Positions 7,666 through 16,639 of a stretch of 64,000 nt of DNA are shown one piece after another. Origin of the DNA: an uncultured delta proteobacterium (lineage in GTDB: Bacteria > Desulfobacterota > Desulfobulbia > Desulfobulbales > Desulfocapsaceae); NCBI GenBank assembly GCA_903875445.1, contig CAIQWD010000064.1, positions 62,001 to 126,000 on the forward strand, in the 5' to 3' direction. The stretch's first letter is position 1. Each line of letters starts with the position of its first letter. Below the pieces are notes generated by a model, which was given only the letters and a program-made list of their open reading frames with translations, was not told the DNA's origin and ran no database searches. Position numbers and translations under genes: made by a program.

Positions 7666-9531
7666 ATGTCAAGAGATCAAGGACACAAAGGCAAGGTAGT
7701 GTCGGCAGATGAAGCGATTGCAACCATTAAAAATGGCAACCGAATCTTTATCGGATCAGGCTGCGGGGAACCGCAACATCTCATCCATACGCTGGCAAAC
7801 AACCGCAACATCAATGATATCATTATCTTCCAGATGTTGGCCCATACCCTTGCCGATTATCTCAACGAGGAGGACTTCCGCCGGCGCTTTTCCGTAAAAC
7901 TCTTTTTTGTACCTATCAAAATGCAACAGGCGGCGTTTGAAGGGAAGGTCGACTATATTCCAACCTATCTTTCCCAGTTGCCGCAGCTTTTCAGAACCAG
8001 ACAGATTGTTATAGATACAGTGCTTATCCAGATAAGTCCCCCGGATTGCTTTGGCATTGCCAGCCTGGGGGTTTCCGTTGATGTTACCCTGGAGGCCGTA
8101 AAAAATGCCAAGACAGTCATTGCCCAAATCAACCCGAGGATGCCCAGAACCCATGGTGATGGCTTTCTCCATGTAAGCGATATCGACTACCTGATTCCTT
8201 TTGAAGAGGAATTGATCTTTATGGATCAGGAGCCCGTCGAAAAAGAAGCTGCCGGCCGCATTGCCCAGTATGTCAAAGAGCTTGTCGATGACGGCAGTAC
8301 CTTACAGGTGGGTTACGGGCATATGCCATACGCTTTGCTGCAGTATTTCGATAATAAAAACGACCTGGGGATTCATACCCACATGATTTCCGATGCCTTC
8401 ATTCCCCTGATCAAGGCGGGCATTATCACCAACAAATTTAAAAACTTCATGACCGACCGGGCCGTGGCAACCTTCTGCATGGGCTCGAGAATTGCCTATG
8501 ACTATATAGACAACAATATCCAGTTCTATTTCGGTACGGCCGACTGGGTGAACACACCGGGCATAATCGGTAAAAATGACAATTTCATCTCGATCAGTTC
8601 CGCACTGGAAGTCGATCTGACCGGCCAGGTATGTTCCGATTCGGTTGGTCGGCAATTCTTCAGCGGAACCGGCGACCAAGCCAATTTTATTCGTGGTGCA
8701 ACTCTGTCGAAGGGGGGATTGTCAATCATCGCTCTGCCGTCAACAGCCAAAAACGGCCAGGTTTCCCGTATAGTTGCCAACCTCAGTGCCGGTGCCGGGG
8801 TGGCTACTCTGAGGGCCGATGTCAACTTTGTCGTAACCGAGTTCGGGATTGCCCAACTGAAAGGAAAAAGCGTCAGCCAGCGGGTCATCGAGCTTTGCCA
8901 GATCGCCCATCCGGATTTCCGCGCGAGCCTGATCGAAGCCGCCAAGAAAAATCATTACATTTTCAAGGATCAACTGCCGCCACTCGCCGAAGATCTGATT
9001 TTCATCGAGAAATACAAGAGCCGGACAACTCTGAAAAACGGTAAGACCCTGTCGGCTCGGCCGCTTCTGCCATCCGATGAGATAGGTTACCGTAATTTCT
9101 TTTATTCCTTAACAAAAGAAACAATTTTCATGCGATTCTTCCATTCCATCACCATCTTTTCGAGAGAGATGGCGCAGGAGCATTGGGCGAACATGGATTA
9201 TCGCAAAAATATATCGCTGATCGGCACCGTTAAAAACAAAGGCAATAAAGAGATGATCGCCATTGCCACCTATGCAGAAATTGATGAAAAATGGGCGGAA
9301 GTGGCCTTCGTGGTTCGGGAAGATTTTCAGGGTCAGGGCGTTGCCGGGTATCTTTGTAAGGAACTGGAAAAAGTTGCTTCGGCCAACGGGTTTGAGGGAT
9401 TTTTTGCGACCACCTTGCCGGAAAACAGATCGATGATCAATCTCTGCAAAAAACTTTATCCCGATATTAAAATAACCACCAACGCCGGCGAGGTAGATAT
9501 CTGGATGAAATTTACAAATGACAATTCCTGA
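7666..9531 (+). CDS. Acetyl-CoA hydrolase/CoA-transferase fused to GNAT acetyltransferase
   Basis: Residues 1-430 of 621 match the class I CoA-transferase/acetyl-CoA hydrolase family (Cat1-like), with the G-S-G-C-G-E-P entry motif near 30 and the catalytic-Glu segment F-V-V-T-E-F-G-I-A-Q-L-K-G near 390. Residues 460-615 form a GNAT domain with a V-R-E-D-F-Q-G-Q-G-V-A-G-Y acetyl-CoA-binding loop near 550. This two-domain arrangement occurs in other anaerobic bacteria. The reaction would be CoA exchange or acetyl-CoA hydrolysis, with the GNAT part acting on a protein or small molecule; neither substrate is visible. A GGAGG lies 13 bp before the ATG. Confidence 0.85.
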   Translation: MSRDQGHKGKVVSADEAIATIKNGNRIFIGSGCGEPQHLIHTLANNRNINDIIIFQMLAHTLADYLNEEDFRRRFSVKLFFVPIKMQQAAFEGKVDYIPTYLSQLPQLFRTRQIVIDTVLIQISPPDCFGIASLGVSVDVTLEAVKNAKTVIAQINPRMPRTHGDGFLHVSDIDYLIPFEEELIFMDQEPVEKEAAGRIAQYVKELVDDGSTLQVGYGHMPYALLQYFDNKNDLGIHTHMISDAFIPLIKAGIITNKFKNFMTDRAVATFCMGSRIAYDYIDNNIQFYFGTADWVNTPGIIGKNDNFISISSALEVDLTGQVCSDSVGRQFFSGTGDQANFIRGATLSKGGLSIIALPSTAKNGQVSRIVANLSAGAGVATLRADVNFVVTEFGIAQLKGKSVSQRVIELCQIAHPDFRASLIEAAKKNHYIFKDQLPPLAEDLIFIEKYKSRTTLKNGKTLSARPLLPSDEIGYRNFFYSLTKETIFMRFFHSITIFSREMAQEHWANMDYRKNISLIGTVKNKGNKEMIAIATYAEIDEKWAEVAFVVREDFQGQGVAGYLCKELEKVASANGFEGFFATTLPENRSMINLCKKLYPDIKITTNAGEVDIWMKFTNDNS

Positions 9532-9550
9532 GCAATTCGGACCGTTAAAT

Positions 9551-10474
9551 ATGCAGACAAAAAAGATCAAGAGCATCGCCATTGTCGGTGCCGGGGCCAT
9601 GGGGGCGGCATATGCCACGATGTTTTCCAATGCCGGCAGTTTTTCGCTGTATTTTCTTGCTTCCGGGGAACGATACCGGAGGTTGAAAAAGAGACCCTTA
9701 ACAGTCAACGGCAGACCCTATAGTATTGACGCTATGAAGCCGGAAGAAGTCGAGAAACCGGTAGACCTTGTCCTTGTTGCCCTGAAACACCACCATCTCC
9801 CTGAAGCCCTGCAAGAAATCAAAACAGTGGTTGGTGCTGAGACGATTATCCTGTCGGTGATGAACGGCCTTGAAAGCGAACAGATAATCGGCTCGGTTTG
9901 CGGGATGGACAAGATGGTGTATGCCATTGCCGTCGGTATTGACGCCGTGCGGGAGAAAGACCATTTTTCCTTTGCCAGACCCGGCAAGATAATCTTTGGG
10001 GAAGGGCCGCAAAAAGACGAGGGTGGCCGGGTGGCCCGCCTGCAAGAGGCATTGACCCGGGCCTCGATTCCGCATGAGATGCCCGCCGATATTCAGCGCG
10101 TCATGTGGTGGAAATTCATGATTAATGTCGGAATCAACCAGGCTTCGGCGGTGTTGCGTGCACCCTATGGTGTCTTCCAGTCTTCAGCCGATGCTCTGGC
10201 CCTGATGCAGCTGTTGATGCAGGAGGTCGTTATCCTGGCCGGAAAAGTCTCCGTTGATTTGCACCGAAAAGATATGGAGGAATGGCTCTCCGTCCTCTCG
10301 ACCCTAGCACCCGAAGGTAAGACCTCCATGCTTCAGGATATTGAAGCAAGAAGAAAAACCGAGGTGGAGATTTTTGCCGGCAGGGTTGTGTCGATGGGGA
10401 TCGAGCATGGCGTCGCAACCCCTGTCAACCAGACCATTCTGCACATTATCAAGGTGATGGAAAAGCGGAATTAA
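9551..10474 (+). CDS. Ketopantoate reductase (PanE/ApbA) family protein
   Basis: The product starts with a Rossmann motif I-V-G-A-G-A-M-G and continues with V-A-L-K-H-H-H-L-P-E-A-L, the family's usual catalytic-Lys region. The C-terminal domain has the W-W-K-F-M-I-N-V-G-I-N-Q-A-S signature near residues 185-200. At about 307 aa it is normal length. The family reduces 2-dehydropantoate with NADPH in CoA synthesis, but paralogues act on other 2-oxo acids; no other pan gene is near. The ATG at 9551 is preferred because the Rossmann strand starts soon after; an in-frame ATG at 9518 would overlap the preceding gene by 14 bp. No strong ribosome site supports either. Confidence 0.8.
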   Translation: MQTKKIKSIAIVGAGAMGAAYATMFSNAGSFSLYFLASGERYRRLKKRPLTVNGRPYSIDAMKPEEVEKPVDLVLVALKHHHLPEALQEIKTVVGAETIILSVMNGLESEQIIGSVCGMDKMVYAIAVGIDAVREKDHFSFARPGKIIFGEGPQKDEGGRVARLQEALTRASIPHEMPADIQRVMWWKFMINVGINQASAVLRAPYGVFQSSADALALMQLLMQEVVILAGKVSVDLHRKDMEEWLSVLSTLAPEGKTSMLQDIEARRKTEVEIFAGRVVSMGIEHGVATPVNQTILHIIKVMEKRN

Positions 10475-10494
10475 AGGAACGCAAGGCCGGTATG

Positions 10495-11223
10495 TTAAGA
10501 ATCTCGGCAAACTTTTTCTTCTCCCTGGCGGGAGAGAAAAACCTTTTTGTATTGTTCAACGCGAAAATCAAAGGTTGAAAAAGCAGGGTTTTCTTGCTTA
10601 CGAAGTTTATACAGTCGGCTGCTGCCGATAGCCCGGTTGGCGGCATTGGAGGGAGAGGTGAGGGAAATGGTGGTGATCTCTCTCTCGCCATGGAAAAAGC
10701 TATGCACCCGAGGGGGTTCGTGGCTGATGCTCCGCAGTTTCATCCCATGACTTTGCAGTTGCCTGCGAAACAGATACTCTGGGCCGTTCTTGCTATTTCC
10801 CCCGGTAAAGATCAAGGTATCGATGGTGGGATGCAAGGTAATCTGGGCAAGGATATCACGTAATCGGATATCCTTCATCCCCAGGTCGGAGGCATCAATC
10901 TTGTCCCGACAACAGGACTCGACAATATCACAGATGCCGATTTTTTCGCGGCACAGAAAAGCCTGGCGCTGCCTAACCGCTTCTTCAGAATTGTCGTAGC
11001 GTAAAGAGAGGCTAAAAATTTTATCCAGTATCGGCCACAATAGGCCGTCGCAGCTTCCGTAACAGAAATCGACATCTTTTTCCCTGAGTTCTCCGAGCGA
11101 GAAACGCGGTGGCGGCAGGGTCCCGATGATGATCTTGCGGGCTCCTTCGGGGATGAAGATCCGGTAAGGGTGACAATGAAAAAAAATGGCTCTCTTCTCA
11201 AGTGTAGGCCGGTAACCGGCTAT
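10495..11223 (-). CDS. Uracil/hypoxanthine-DNA-glycosylase-like frame with no start codon of its own
   Basis: From 11277 down to the stop at 10495 this frame is open. It encodes H-P-Y-R-I-F-I-P-E-G-A-R-K-I-I-I-G-T-L-P-P-P-R-F, C-Y-G-S, L-W-P-I-L-D and later S-P-S-N-A-A-N-R-A-I-G, hallmarks of a UDG-superfamily deaminated-base glycosylase (about 240 aa). No ATG, GTG or TTG occurs in frame before a TTG at 11040, which lies after the active-site motifs. The frame is entered exactly by a -1 shift at the A7 run ending the upstream gene. Alternatively an indel in an A8 run (+ strand) at 11179-11186 would join it to a TTG at 11201. I cannot decide between recoding, indel error and pseudogene. Confidence 0.6.
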   Translation of the reverse strand: MAGYRPTLEKRAIFFHCHPYRIFIPEGARKIIIGTLPPPRFSLGELREKDVDFCYGSCDGLLWPILDKIFSLSLRYDNSEEAVRQRQAFLCREKIGICDIVESCCRDKIDASDLGMKDIRLRDILAQITLHPTIDTLIFTGGNSKNGPEYLFRRQLQSHGMKLRSISHEPPRVHSFFHGEREITTISLTSPSNAANRAIGSSRLYKLRKQENPAFSTFDFRVEQYKKVFLSRQGEEKVCRDS

Positions 11224-11229
11224 TTTTTT
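11209..11229 (-). promoter_or_regulatory. Candidate -1 frameshift site (slippery A7, stop and hairpin)
   Basis: Read on the minus strand, the end of the 765-aa gene is acA-AAA-AAA-TAG, an A-AAA-AAA heptamer in the zero-frame phase required for tandem -1 slippage (11223-11229), immediately followed by the stop (11220-11222). A 5-bp hairpin, GCCGG-tta-CCGGC (11209-11221), follows. Slippage leads to ATA-GCC-GGT and directly into the start-less glycosylase frame. The hairpin is closer to the heptamer than is usual for a stimulator. This is inference from sequence only. Confidence 0.4.
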
Positions 11230-13517
11230 GTTGCGGTACCGGAAAACATCTCGGCAAGACTGTTGTCGATGACATAGCTACAGATTTCCTTTGCGCCCTG
11301 TCTCGAATAGCGGTGCTTTTTCTGAAGATTGTCGATCATAAAACTAATATCACTTTGAATTTTCTTGTCGTAGGTTCTGAACTGATCAAGATCAAAATCC
11401 TTTACCGCACGCCTGAAATTTTCATTCTTGAGGAACGGCTCAAGCACCTTTTCCTTGAGATTAAAGGTACATCTCTCATAAAGATGGAGATAGAGAGCGG
11501 TCTCGGTAATGGGCAATCCATCGCGTAGCATCTCCTGGGGCAAGGCTGTGGTGGTGTATGACTTCTGCACGCTGCTGCGAAAAGCCGCGGCGTTTCTCTG
11601 CTCAATCTGTAGACGGGATTCCAGCCTTCGGAAGAAATCTTCCGTGATTTCGAGGCGTTCACCGGTAAACTCGCAGTTTTCCACCGATCCGAGCTCAAAA
11701 TTGACGGCAAAGATATAATTGATGATCTCCCGCGAGATCTGCTCCTCGTTATAATAGTACAGCGACTCCTTGACCTGTTGGAGAACAGTAAAGTTATACA
11801 TTCTCAGGAGGGATTCGAGAAAGCCCATGGGGAGAATGTTACGATCTTCTTTGCAGTATTTGCGGAAAAATTTACCAAGCATGGACATATCGATAAGCTT
11901 ATCTTCCCGAACATAGGTTGAATAAAATTCGTTGAAAAGCTTGATCGAATCTCGGCCGGAAAGCCCTTTCCACCCGTCTTTCTCCGATTCGGAAATGATA
12001 CTCTGCCGCCTCTTGGCCGTGAAGTTGGCCACATCTTCTTCTTTCAGCCACTCGGGAATGTAGCCGGTAAAAATCTCCATCTTAAGAAGTTGCAGGTTGG
12101 TGTCACAATACATCTCGTACTTTTCCGGCTTGCTGATCCATTCCTCCATAGCCTCCGACTTGGTTCTCAGTCTGGTGGCAATAATCACCCTGGCGAAGTT
12201 ATGGAGAACCCGGGGAAGGAAATTTTCGTCGATATGTTTGCCGAAGTTTTCTCGGTAAATATCAACTTCAGTTTGCAAATCAAGAACATAGGGGATATTG
12301 ATATATTCAACCCGATCGCTGAAGGCCTGCAGATCATCGAGCAGTTTTTTATCCTCGGGATTCATCAGGGCAAAGAGCAGGGAATTTACCCTTTCTTCAA
12401 TATCCTCAACCTTGTGTACCCCGTCGCTGATGATATTATGCAGTTCCATCAGCCTCTCGGTGTTGTGCGACTTGATATCCATCAGGGCATAAATGCCATT
12501 ATTGGTCTTGGCATAACGGGAATAGATATAGCTGACATGTTTGCTGCCGGCGAGCATGGCGTCGAGCTTTTTCTGCAGGACCTCGTTGGTGAGGACAGTC
12601 TGGCGCAGCGGTTTATCGCCGGGATTAAAAACCGAAACACCTTCACCCAGACGCCGATTGTAGACAAAAGGACGGGCGAAGACGGATTCCAGTACCTTAT
12701 AGGGATCGTGGTGTTTTTTCAGCAGTTCGTGGTAAAGGGAAACACAGATAGTGCAAGGTTCTTCAAGAAAGATCCACTCATATTTCTTTTCGGTGAACAA
12801 CTGCCATTTGAACTCATCATTTTCAAAAAGGTCGTCAAAGAATTGCCGACGCACCTCTTTAGGAATGAGGAGGAGAGGATTGTCGTGGCTCGGACAAGGG
12901 ACATCGAAGTAGCCCCCCAGATCGGTATCGGAGTTGCAAGCACATTTCATTTCCGATGCCAGTTCTGTTTTGCCCTCGTTTTCCAGGACCCAGGCCAGCT
13001 TTTCGGTAAGCGAATTGAGGCTGTGCACCCCTCCTACCAGATGGTCCTGTTTCAGCCGCCAAACCACTTCGTATCTGCATCCTTCCGGGGAGTTGGCATA
13101 TTCTTCGAATTTGCGTAGCAGGTTGTTGAGAAAGGTTGACTTGCCGCTGCCGTGCGGACCGTCGAAGATGTAAATCTTGTTCTGTTTTGCCCCGACCTTG
13201 AAACTGTCGGTATGTCGCATCAAACGATTGGCAAAAAGGCGATCGGCAAAAAACGCCCTGTCGGCCCCGTCGACAAACAGCTTTGAACAGTCATATTTCA
13301 TGAAGCCGATGGACTCTGGGTCGTCACCGTATTCGTCGATGCCATCACACACGAGGGAATCGACCATATCGGAATACACCTGGTAGACGTTGCGGATAAC
13401 CCGTTGCGGATAGGCAATAACCTCATGGAGGAACTCGTTGAAGGAGAGAATCGGCGACTGGCTCAACTGTCCCCGGCAATTCTCAAGACTTCCCATGGCT
13501 TTTCTTAAATCGCGCAT
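11220..13517 (-). CDS. P-loop protein of the PrkA/SpoVR operon (divergent PrkA-like)
   Basis: The 765-residue product has a Walker A motif G-P-H-G-S-G-K-S-T at about 120-128, preceded by a region reminiscent of PrkA's N-terminus (F-N-E-F-L near 26, then F-A-N-R-L-M). The remainder is long, helical and acidic, without a recognised catalytic motif. It lies 24 bp after spoVR on the same strand and has a strong ribosome site (AGGAAGGTGAG) before its ATG. The position fits a second PrkA-type AAA+ component of the system, but I cannot show kinase or protease activity. Its last codons sit on a slippery A7 run that leads into the glycosylase-like frame. Confidence 0.7.
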   Translation of the reverse strand: MRDLRKAMGSLENCRGQLSQSPILSFNEFLHEVIAYPQRVIRNVYQVYSDMVDSLVCDGIDEYGDDPESIGFMKYDCSKLFVDGADRAFFADRLFANRLMRHTDSFKVGAKQNKIYIFDGPHGSGKSTFLNNLLRKFEEYANSPEGCRYEVVWRLKQDHLVGGVHSLNSLTEKLAWVLENEGKTELASEMKCACNSDTDLGGYFDVPCPSHDNPLLLIPKEVRRQFFDDLFENDEFKWQLFTEKKYEWIFLEEPCTICVSLYHELLKKHHDPYKVLESVFARPFVYNRRLGEGVSVFNPGDKPLRQTVLTNEVLQKKLDAMLAGSKHVSYIYSRYAKTNNGIYALMDIKSHNTERLMELHNIISDGVHKVEDIEERVNSLLFALMNPEDKKLLDDLQAFSDRVEYINIPYVLDLQTEVDIYRENFGKHIDENFLPRVLHNFARVIIATRLRTKSEAMEEWISKPEKYEMYCDTNLQLLKMEIFTGYIPEWLKEEDVANFTAKRRQSIISESEKDGWKGLSGRDSIKLFNEFYSTYVREDKLIDMSMLGKFFRKYCKEDRNILPMGFLESLLRMYNFTVLQQVKESLYYYNEEQISREIINYIFAVNFELGSVENCEFTGERLEITEDFFRRLESRLQIEQRNAAAFRSSVQKSYTTTALPQEMLRDGLPITETALYLHLYERCTFNLKEKVLEPFLKNENFRRAVKDFDLDQFRTYDKKIQSDISFMIDNLQKKHRYSRQGAKEICSYVIDNSLAEMFSGTATKK

Positions 13518-13541
13518 GCACTCACCTTCCTCATATGTTGA

Positions 13542-15161
13542 TCAAACCTGCACCCTGGTCATTTTTTTGTCTTTCATGGTATAGCGAATTCGTCGCCATT
13601 TAATTTCCCGGGGTGGCTGTTCTTCTTTGTCGGTTTGATTCGGGTCCTTTTTCACCGGCTCGGGCTCGGAGGTGTAGAGACAGGCCTTTCCTCCCCATAA
13701 GAATTCGATACCCATAAGAGCGCCTTCGATATAATCACGGTAGAGAGGTTTGCCTTCAAAGACATGATTTATTACCAGTGCATTATCATCGTCGATAGTA
13801 ACGGTAATGGATGGCGGATGGTAAAGGGAATCGGCGACCATTGCTTTATATTGCTCGGCTTTACGGGATCTTACATAGTATTCCCAGGTCATGCGCTCTT
13901 TGTTCAGCCGCCGGTCGACGACAAAAAGTCTGTGCATATCGACGAACTCCTGATCGATGAAGGCATTGATAAACATCGAGTCACAGAAATTTTCGCGAAC
14001 CGAGAAAATGAACTCTTTCCCTCGATCGGTATTTTCATTATACAGTTTCCTTTCATGATGGTCGGATATCCGTCTATAATCAAATGTCATTTTCCCTTTT
14101 TCCGCCTGATCTTCAAGGAAACTGAAGAGGCGCATACCAAGAGCATACGGGTTGAGACCGACCCGCGGCATGGAGGTCACTTTGGCATTGATCACCGCAT
14201 AATCCACCTCGTGTCCTCTAATTCGGTCATCTCTGAGAAAAAGATTGTCATGCCAGTAACTTGCCCAACCTTCATTGAGAATTTTGGTACGGATCTGCGG
14301 CTGGAAATAGAGAGAGGTGGCGCGAACCACTTCAATGACCGTGAGCATCCATTTGTTCTCTTCCCGGCCCAAGAACTTGGAATTTTCCATGAGAAATTGC
14401 AGGAGATCCCGCTTGCCACCCTTGTTCTGCTCCTTGGCGGCCCTTTCAAAAAGAGACTCGAACTCGGCGTGTTTTTTCTTTACGTATTCGACAAAACGTT
14501 CCTCTCCGTCCTTGGGGAATTCTCTCAATAACTTGTTATAATGTTCTATTTCGGTCACATAGGCGGCAATCGATTTTTTTTCCTTTTCCTGCAAAAAGAC
14601 ATCGAAATAATAATCGGTCATCGTCAGTTTTTTGCCGTTTTCGGAGAGCGAAGAGAGCAAATCGAAATAGCCCACGAGGTTGTCAATGGATCTGGCAAAC
14701 TCGATAATATAGTCCACCCACCGGCCCTTTTCCGAGCGGAGTTTGGCAATGATTCGTTTATCGGCAAGGGCTTTGCCGGCAAAGTCGTAGTTCCAGGTAT
14801 TGGCAAAGAAAAGATTATTTTGAAAAAAATCGATGTGGCCGATAACATGATAGAAAATCATCACGTTCAACCAATCCGGATTATTGTCGTTATAGAATGA
14901 AATCGCCGGTCGGGTGTTGATGACCGTTTCGTAAGGGTTGTTAGGATAGAGTTCGTACTGACCCTGCTCCTTTAACACCTCGACATCCTGCACCCAATAA
15001 TCATACAGGGTCGGGATCATGTTTTTCGGGGACAGCTGGAGGAAATCGCGATTGGTGACAATATATTCAAGACTCTGATCCTGAAAGCGCAGGCCGGCAT
15101 CACGCGCCCGTTCCTTGCACCCTTCCATAATCTTTTTGGCATGTTGGCTGACCAGTTCCAT
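13542..15161 (-). CDS. spoVR: SpoVR family protein
   Basis: The 539-residue product carries SpoVR/YcgB family segments: F-Y-H-V-I-G-H-I-D-F-F near 105, A-R-S-I-D-N-L near 160, L-N-E-G-W-A-S-Y-W-H near 292 and the N-P-Y-A-L-G-M-R-L-F region near 345. A Pro/Lys/Glu-rich segment near 500 precedes a short basic end. SpoVR homologues accompany PrkA and YeaH in many non-sporulating bacteria, where they are stress- and stationary-phase-induced, but the biochemical activity is unsettled. The W-A-S-Y-W-H and H-V-I-G-H histidines suggest metal binding. A GAGGTG lies just before the ATG. It is third in the operon. Confidence 0.9.
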   Translation of the reverse strand: MELVSQHAKKIMEGCKERARDAGLRFQDQSLEYIVTNRDFLQLSPKNMIPTLYDYWVQDVEVLKEQGQYELYPNNPYETVINTRPAISFYNDNNPDWLNVMIFYHVIGHIDFFQNNLFFANTWNYDFAGKALADKRIIAKLRSEKGRWVDYIIEFARSIDNLVGYFDLLSSLSENGKKLTMTDYYFDVFLQEKEKKSIAAYVTEIEHYNKLLREFPKDGEERFVEYVKKKHAEFESLFERAAKEQNKGGKRDLLQFLMENSKFLGREENKWMLTVIEVVRATSLYFQPQIRTKILNEGWASYWHDNLFLRDDRIRGHEVDYAVINAKVTSMPRVGLNPYALGMRLFSFLEDQAEKGKMTFDYRRISDHHERKLYNENTDRGKEFIFSVRENFCDSMFINAFIDQEFVDMHRLFVVDRRLNKERMTWEYYVRSRKAEQYKAMVADSLYHPPSITVTIDDDNALVINHVFEGKPLYRDYIEGALMGIEFLWGGKACLYTSEPEPVKKDPNQTDKEEQPPREIKWRRIRYTMKDKKMTRVQV

Positions 15162-15206
15162 AGCACCTCACAGTGAGCATAAGCCGTAGCGCAAAGAGTG
15201 TCAGGG

Positions 15207-16598
15207 TCAGGAGATCAGCTCCCGAATCCCTTTGATGAGTCGCGACTCGGTGGTATCCTTGGAGATGACATCGAGGCGTAACAGGGCCTGCTTTTCCTCA
15301 AGGAGGCCGGATCTGCGTATATATTTCTCCACCTCGGTCTGCCCGGAGATGCCATAGCCGTTTTCGGCAATGGTGATGCCCACCCGGCTGGCATAGGCCA
15401 GCATCTTTTTCAATTCGGGGATGGCCTTCTCTCCTTTGGTATCCCAGTCATCTCCGTCGGTGCCGTGAAAAACATAAATGTTATTGTCACGTTCAAGGGT
15501 CTCATCCTCGACAATTTTATTGACCAGCGCATAGGCGCTGGACACCTGGGTGCCGCCGGCGACGCTTGAGTTATAATAGGTCTGGAAGTTATCGACTTCC
15601 TTGGCCTCGGTATCATGCAGGATAAATCGGGTTATCACCTGGTTTTTATACTGGTAGATGAGCCAGGAATAGATGAGCACATGCTGATTGACCACCAGTT
15701 CCGTGGGCTTACCGCCCATGGAGCCGGAATAGTCACGGACGAAAAACACCACCGCCTGGGACTCGTAGTCTTTTTCCTTGGAAAGGATGCGATACACTTT
15801 ATCTTTGGGAGAAATGAGCAGCTTTCGACTGTCCACCGTTCCCTGCCCCTTGATCCGCTGCAGGGCGATGTTGGTCTGGATAATTCGCCGGAGAGTGGCT
15901 TTTTTATCAAGTATCTGCCCAAAACCTCTATTTTTATCGGTCAGATCGTAGGTGTACTTGGTGAGGGATCGCTTCTTCCCCTTATCTTTCAGATTGGGCA
16001 ATTCGAACTGCTCGGTGAGAATACGCCCGAGATCGTAGGCGTTCGATTCCACATCATGGCCACCGCCATCGCCCTGGCCTGCACCGCCCTGACCTTGGCC
16101 CGGTTCCGGTCGTACCGGTTGTTCGCCGATGACCTCGCCCTCCTCACCCTCGCCGGCGCCACCCTGGCCACCCTGACCGTCGCCGCCACCTTCGCCTTCT
16201 TCATTTACCCGCACCTGGTCATGGAGCAGTTTTTCCTCGACCGTGGTTGGGACGATGACCACCTTGTCATCGCCGTCCTGGCTCGGTTTGACCATCTTAC
16301 CGATCCGAATTTTCCGAGGAAAGCCATCTTTTTCCCGCTGTTTATCGCGCTCCAGCAGATAATCGAGGGACTGCACCGAGTTGAGGGCCAGGAGGTGCGG
16401 CGGAGATGCGCTGTGCAGCATTTCCGGATCATTATAGGCATAAAGGCTGCGGGTGCTTGGACGGATGATACATCTATGCTCGTCATCCAAATCAAGCAGA
16501 TCCAGTTCATGACGGATCATCCGGTCTTGTTCGGGGCTCAGTCCCTGTTCCTTAAGGCTATGATAGAGGGCCCGGAGTCTGTTCTTCATTTGTTGCAT
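15207..16598 (-). CDS. yeaH: YeaH/YhbH family protein (DUF444, VWA-like)
   Basis: The C-terminal half has a von Willebrand A-like domain with the metal-site motif R-D-Y-S-G-S-M-G, followed by a T-x-V-S-S-A-Y segment and G-D-D-W. A Gly/Glu/Gln-rich low-complexity linker separates it from the N-terminal helical part. DUF444 proteins are the constant middle partner between PrkA and SpoVR. I place the start at the ATG at 16598, clear of the prkA end by 41 bp; an upstream in-frame codon at 16664 would overlap prkA. A nearby ATG at 16589 is equally possible. It probably forms a complex with the PrkA kinase, as proposed for its homologues. Confidence 0.88.
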   Translation of the reverse strand: MQQMKNRLRALYHSLKEQGLSPEQDRMIRHELDLLDLDDEHRCIIRPSTRSLYAYNDPEMLHSASPPHLLALNSVQSLDYLLERDKQREKDGFPRKIRIGKMVKPSQDGDDKVVIVPTTVEEKLLHDQVRVNEEGEGGGDGQGGQGGAGEGEEGEVIGEQPVRPEPGQGQGGAGQGDGGGHDVESNAYDLGRILTEQFELPNLKDKGKKRSLTKYTYDLTDKNRGFGQILDKKATLRRIIQTNIALQRIKGQGTVDSRKLLISPKDKVYRILSKEKDYESQAVVFFVRDYSGSMGGKPTELVVNQHVLIYSWLIYQYKNQVITRFILHDTEAKEVDNFQTYYNSSVAGGTQVSSAYALVNKIVEDETLERDNNIYVFHGTDGDDWDTKGEKAIPELKKMLAYASRVGITIAENGYGISGQTEVEKYIRRSGLLEEKQALLRLDVISKDTTESRLIKGIRELIS

Positions 16599-16639
16599 CA
16601 CCCTATGTGTTGGGTTAAAGAGCCATTGCTGGAGGCAGT

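Noticed and set aside
12090-13118. A 342-codon plus-strand frame opposite the 765-aa P-loop gene
   Set aside because: Antisense shadow of a well supported gene; composition lacks domain motifs and no ribosome site is evident.
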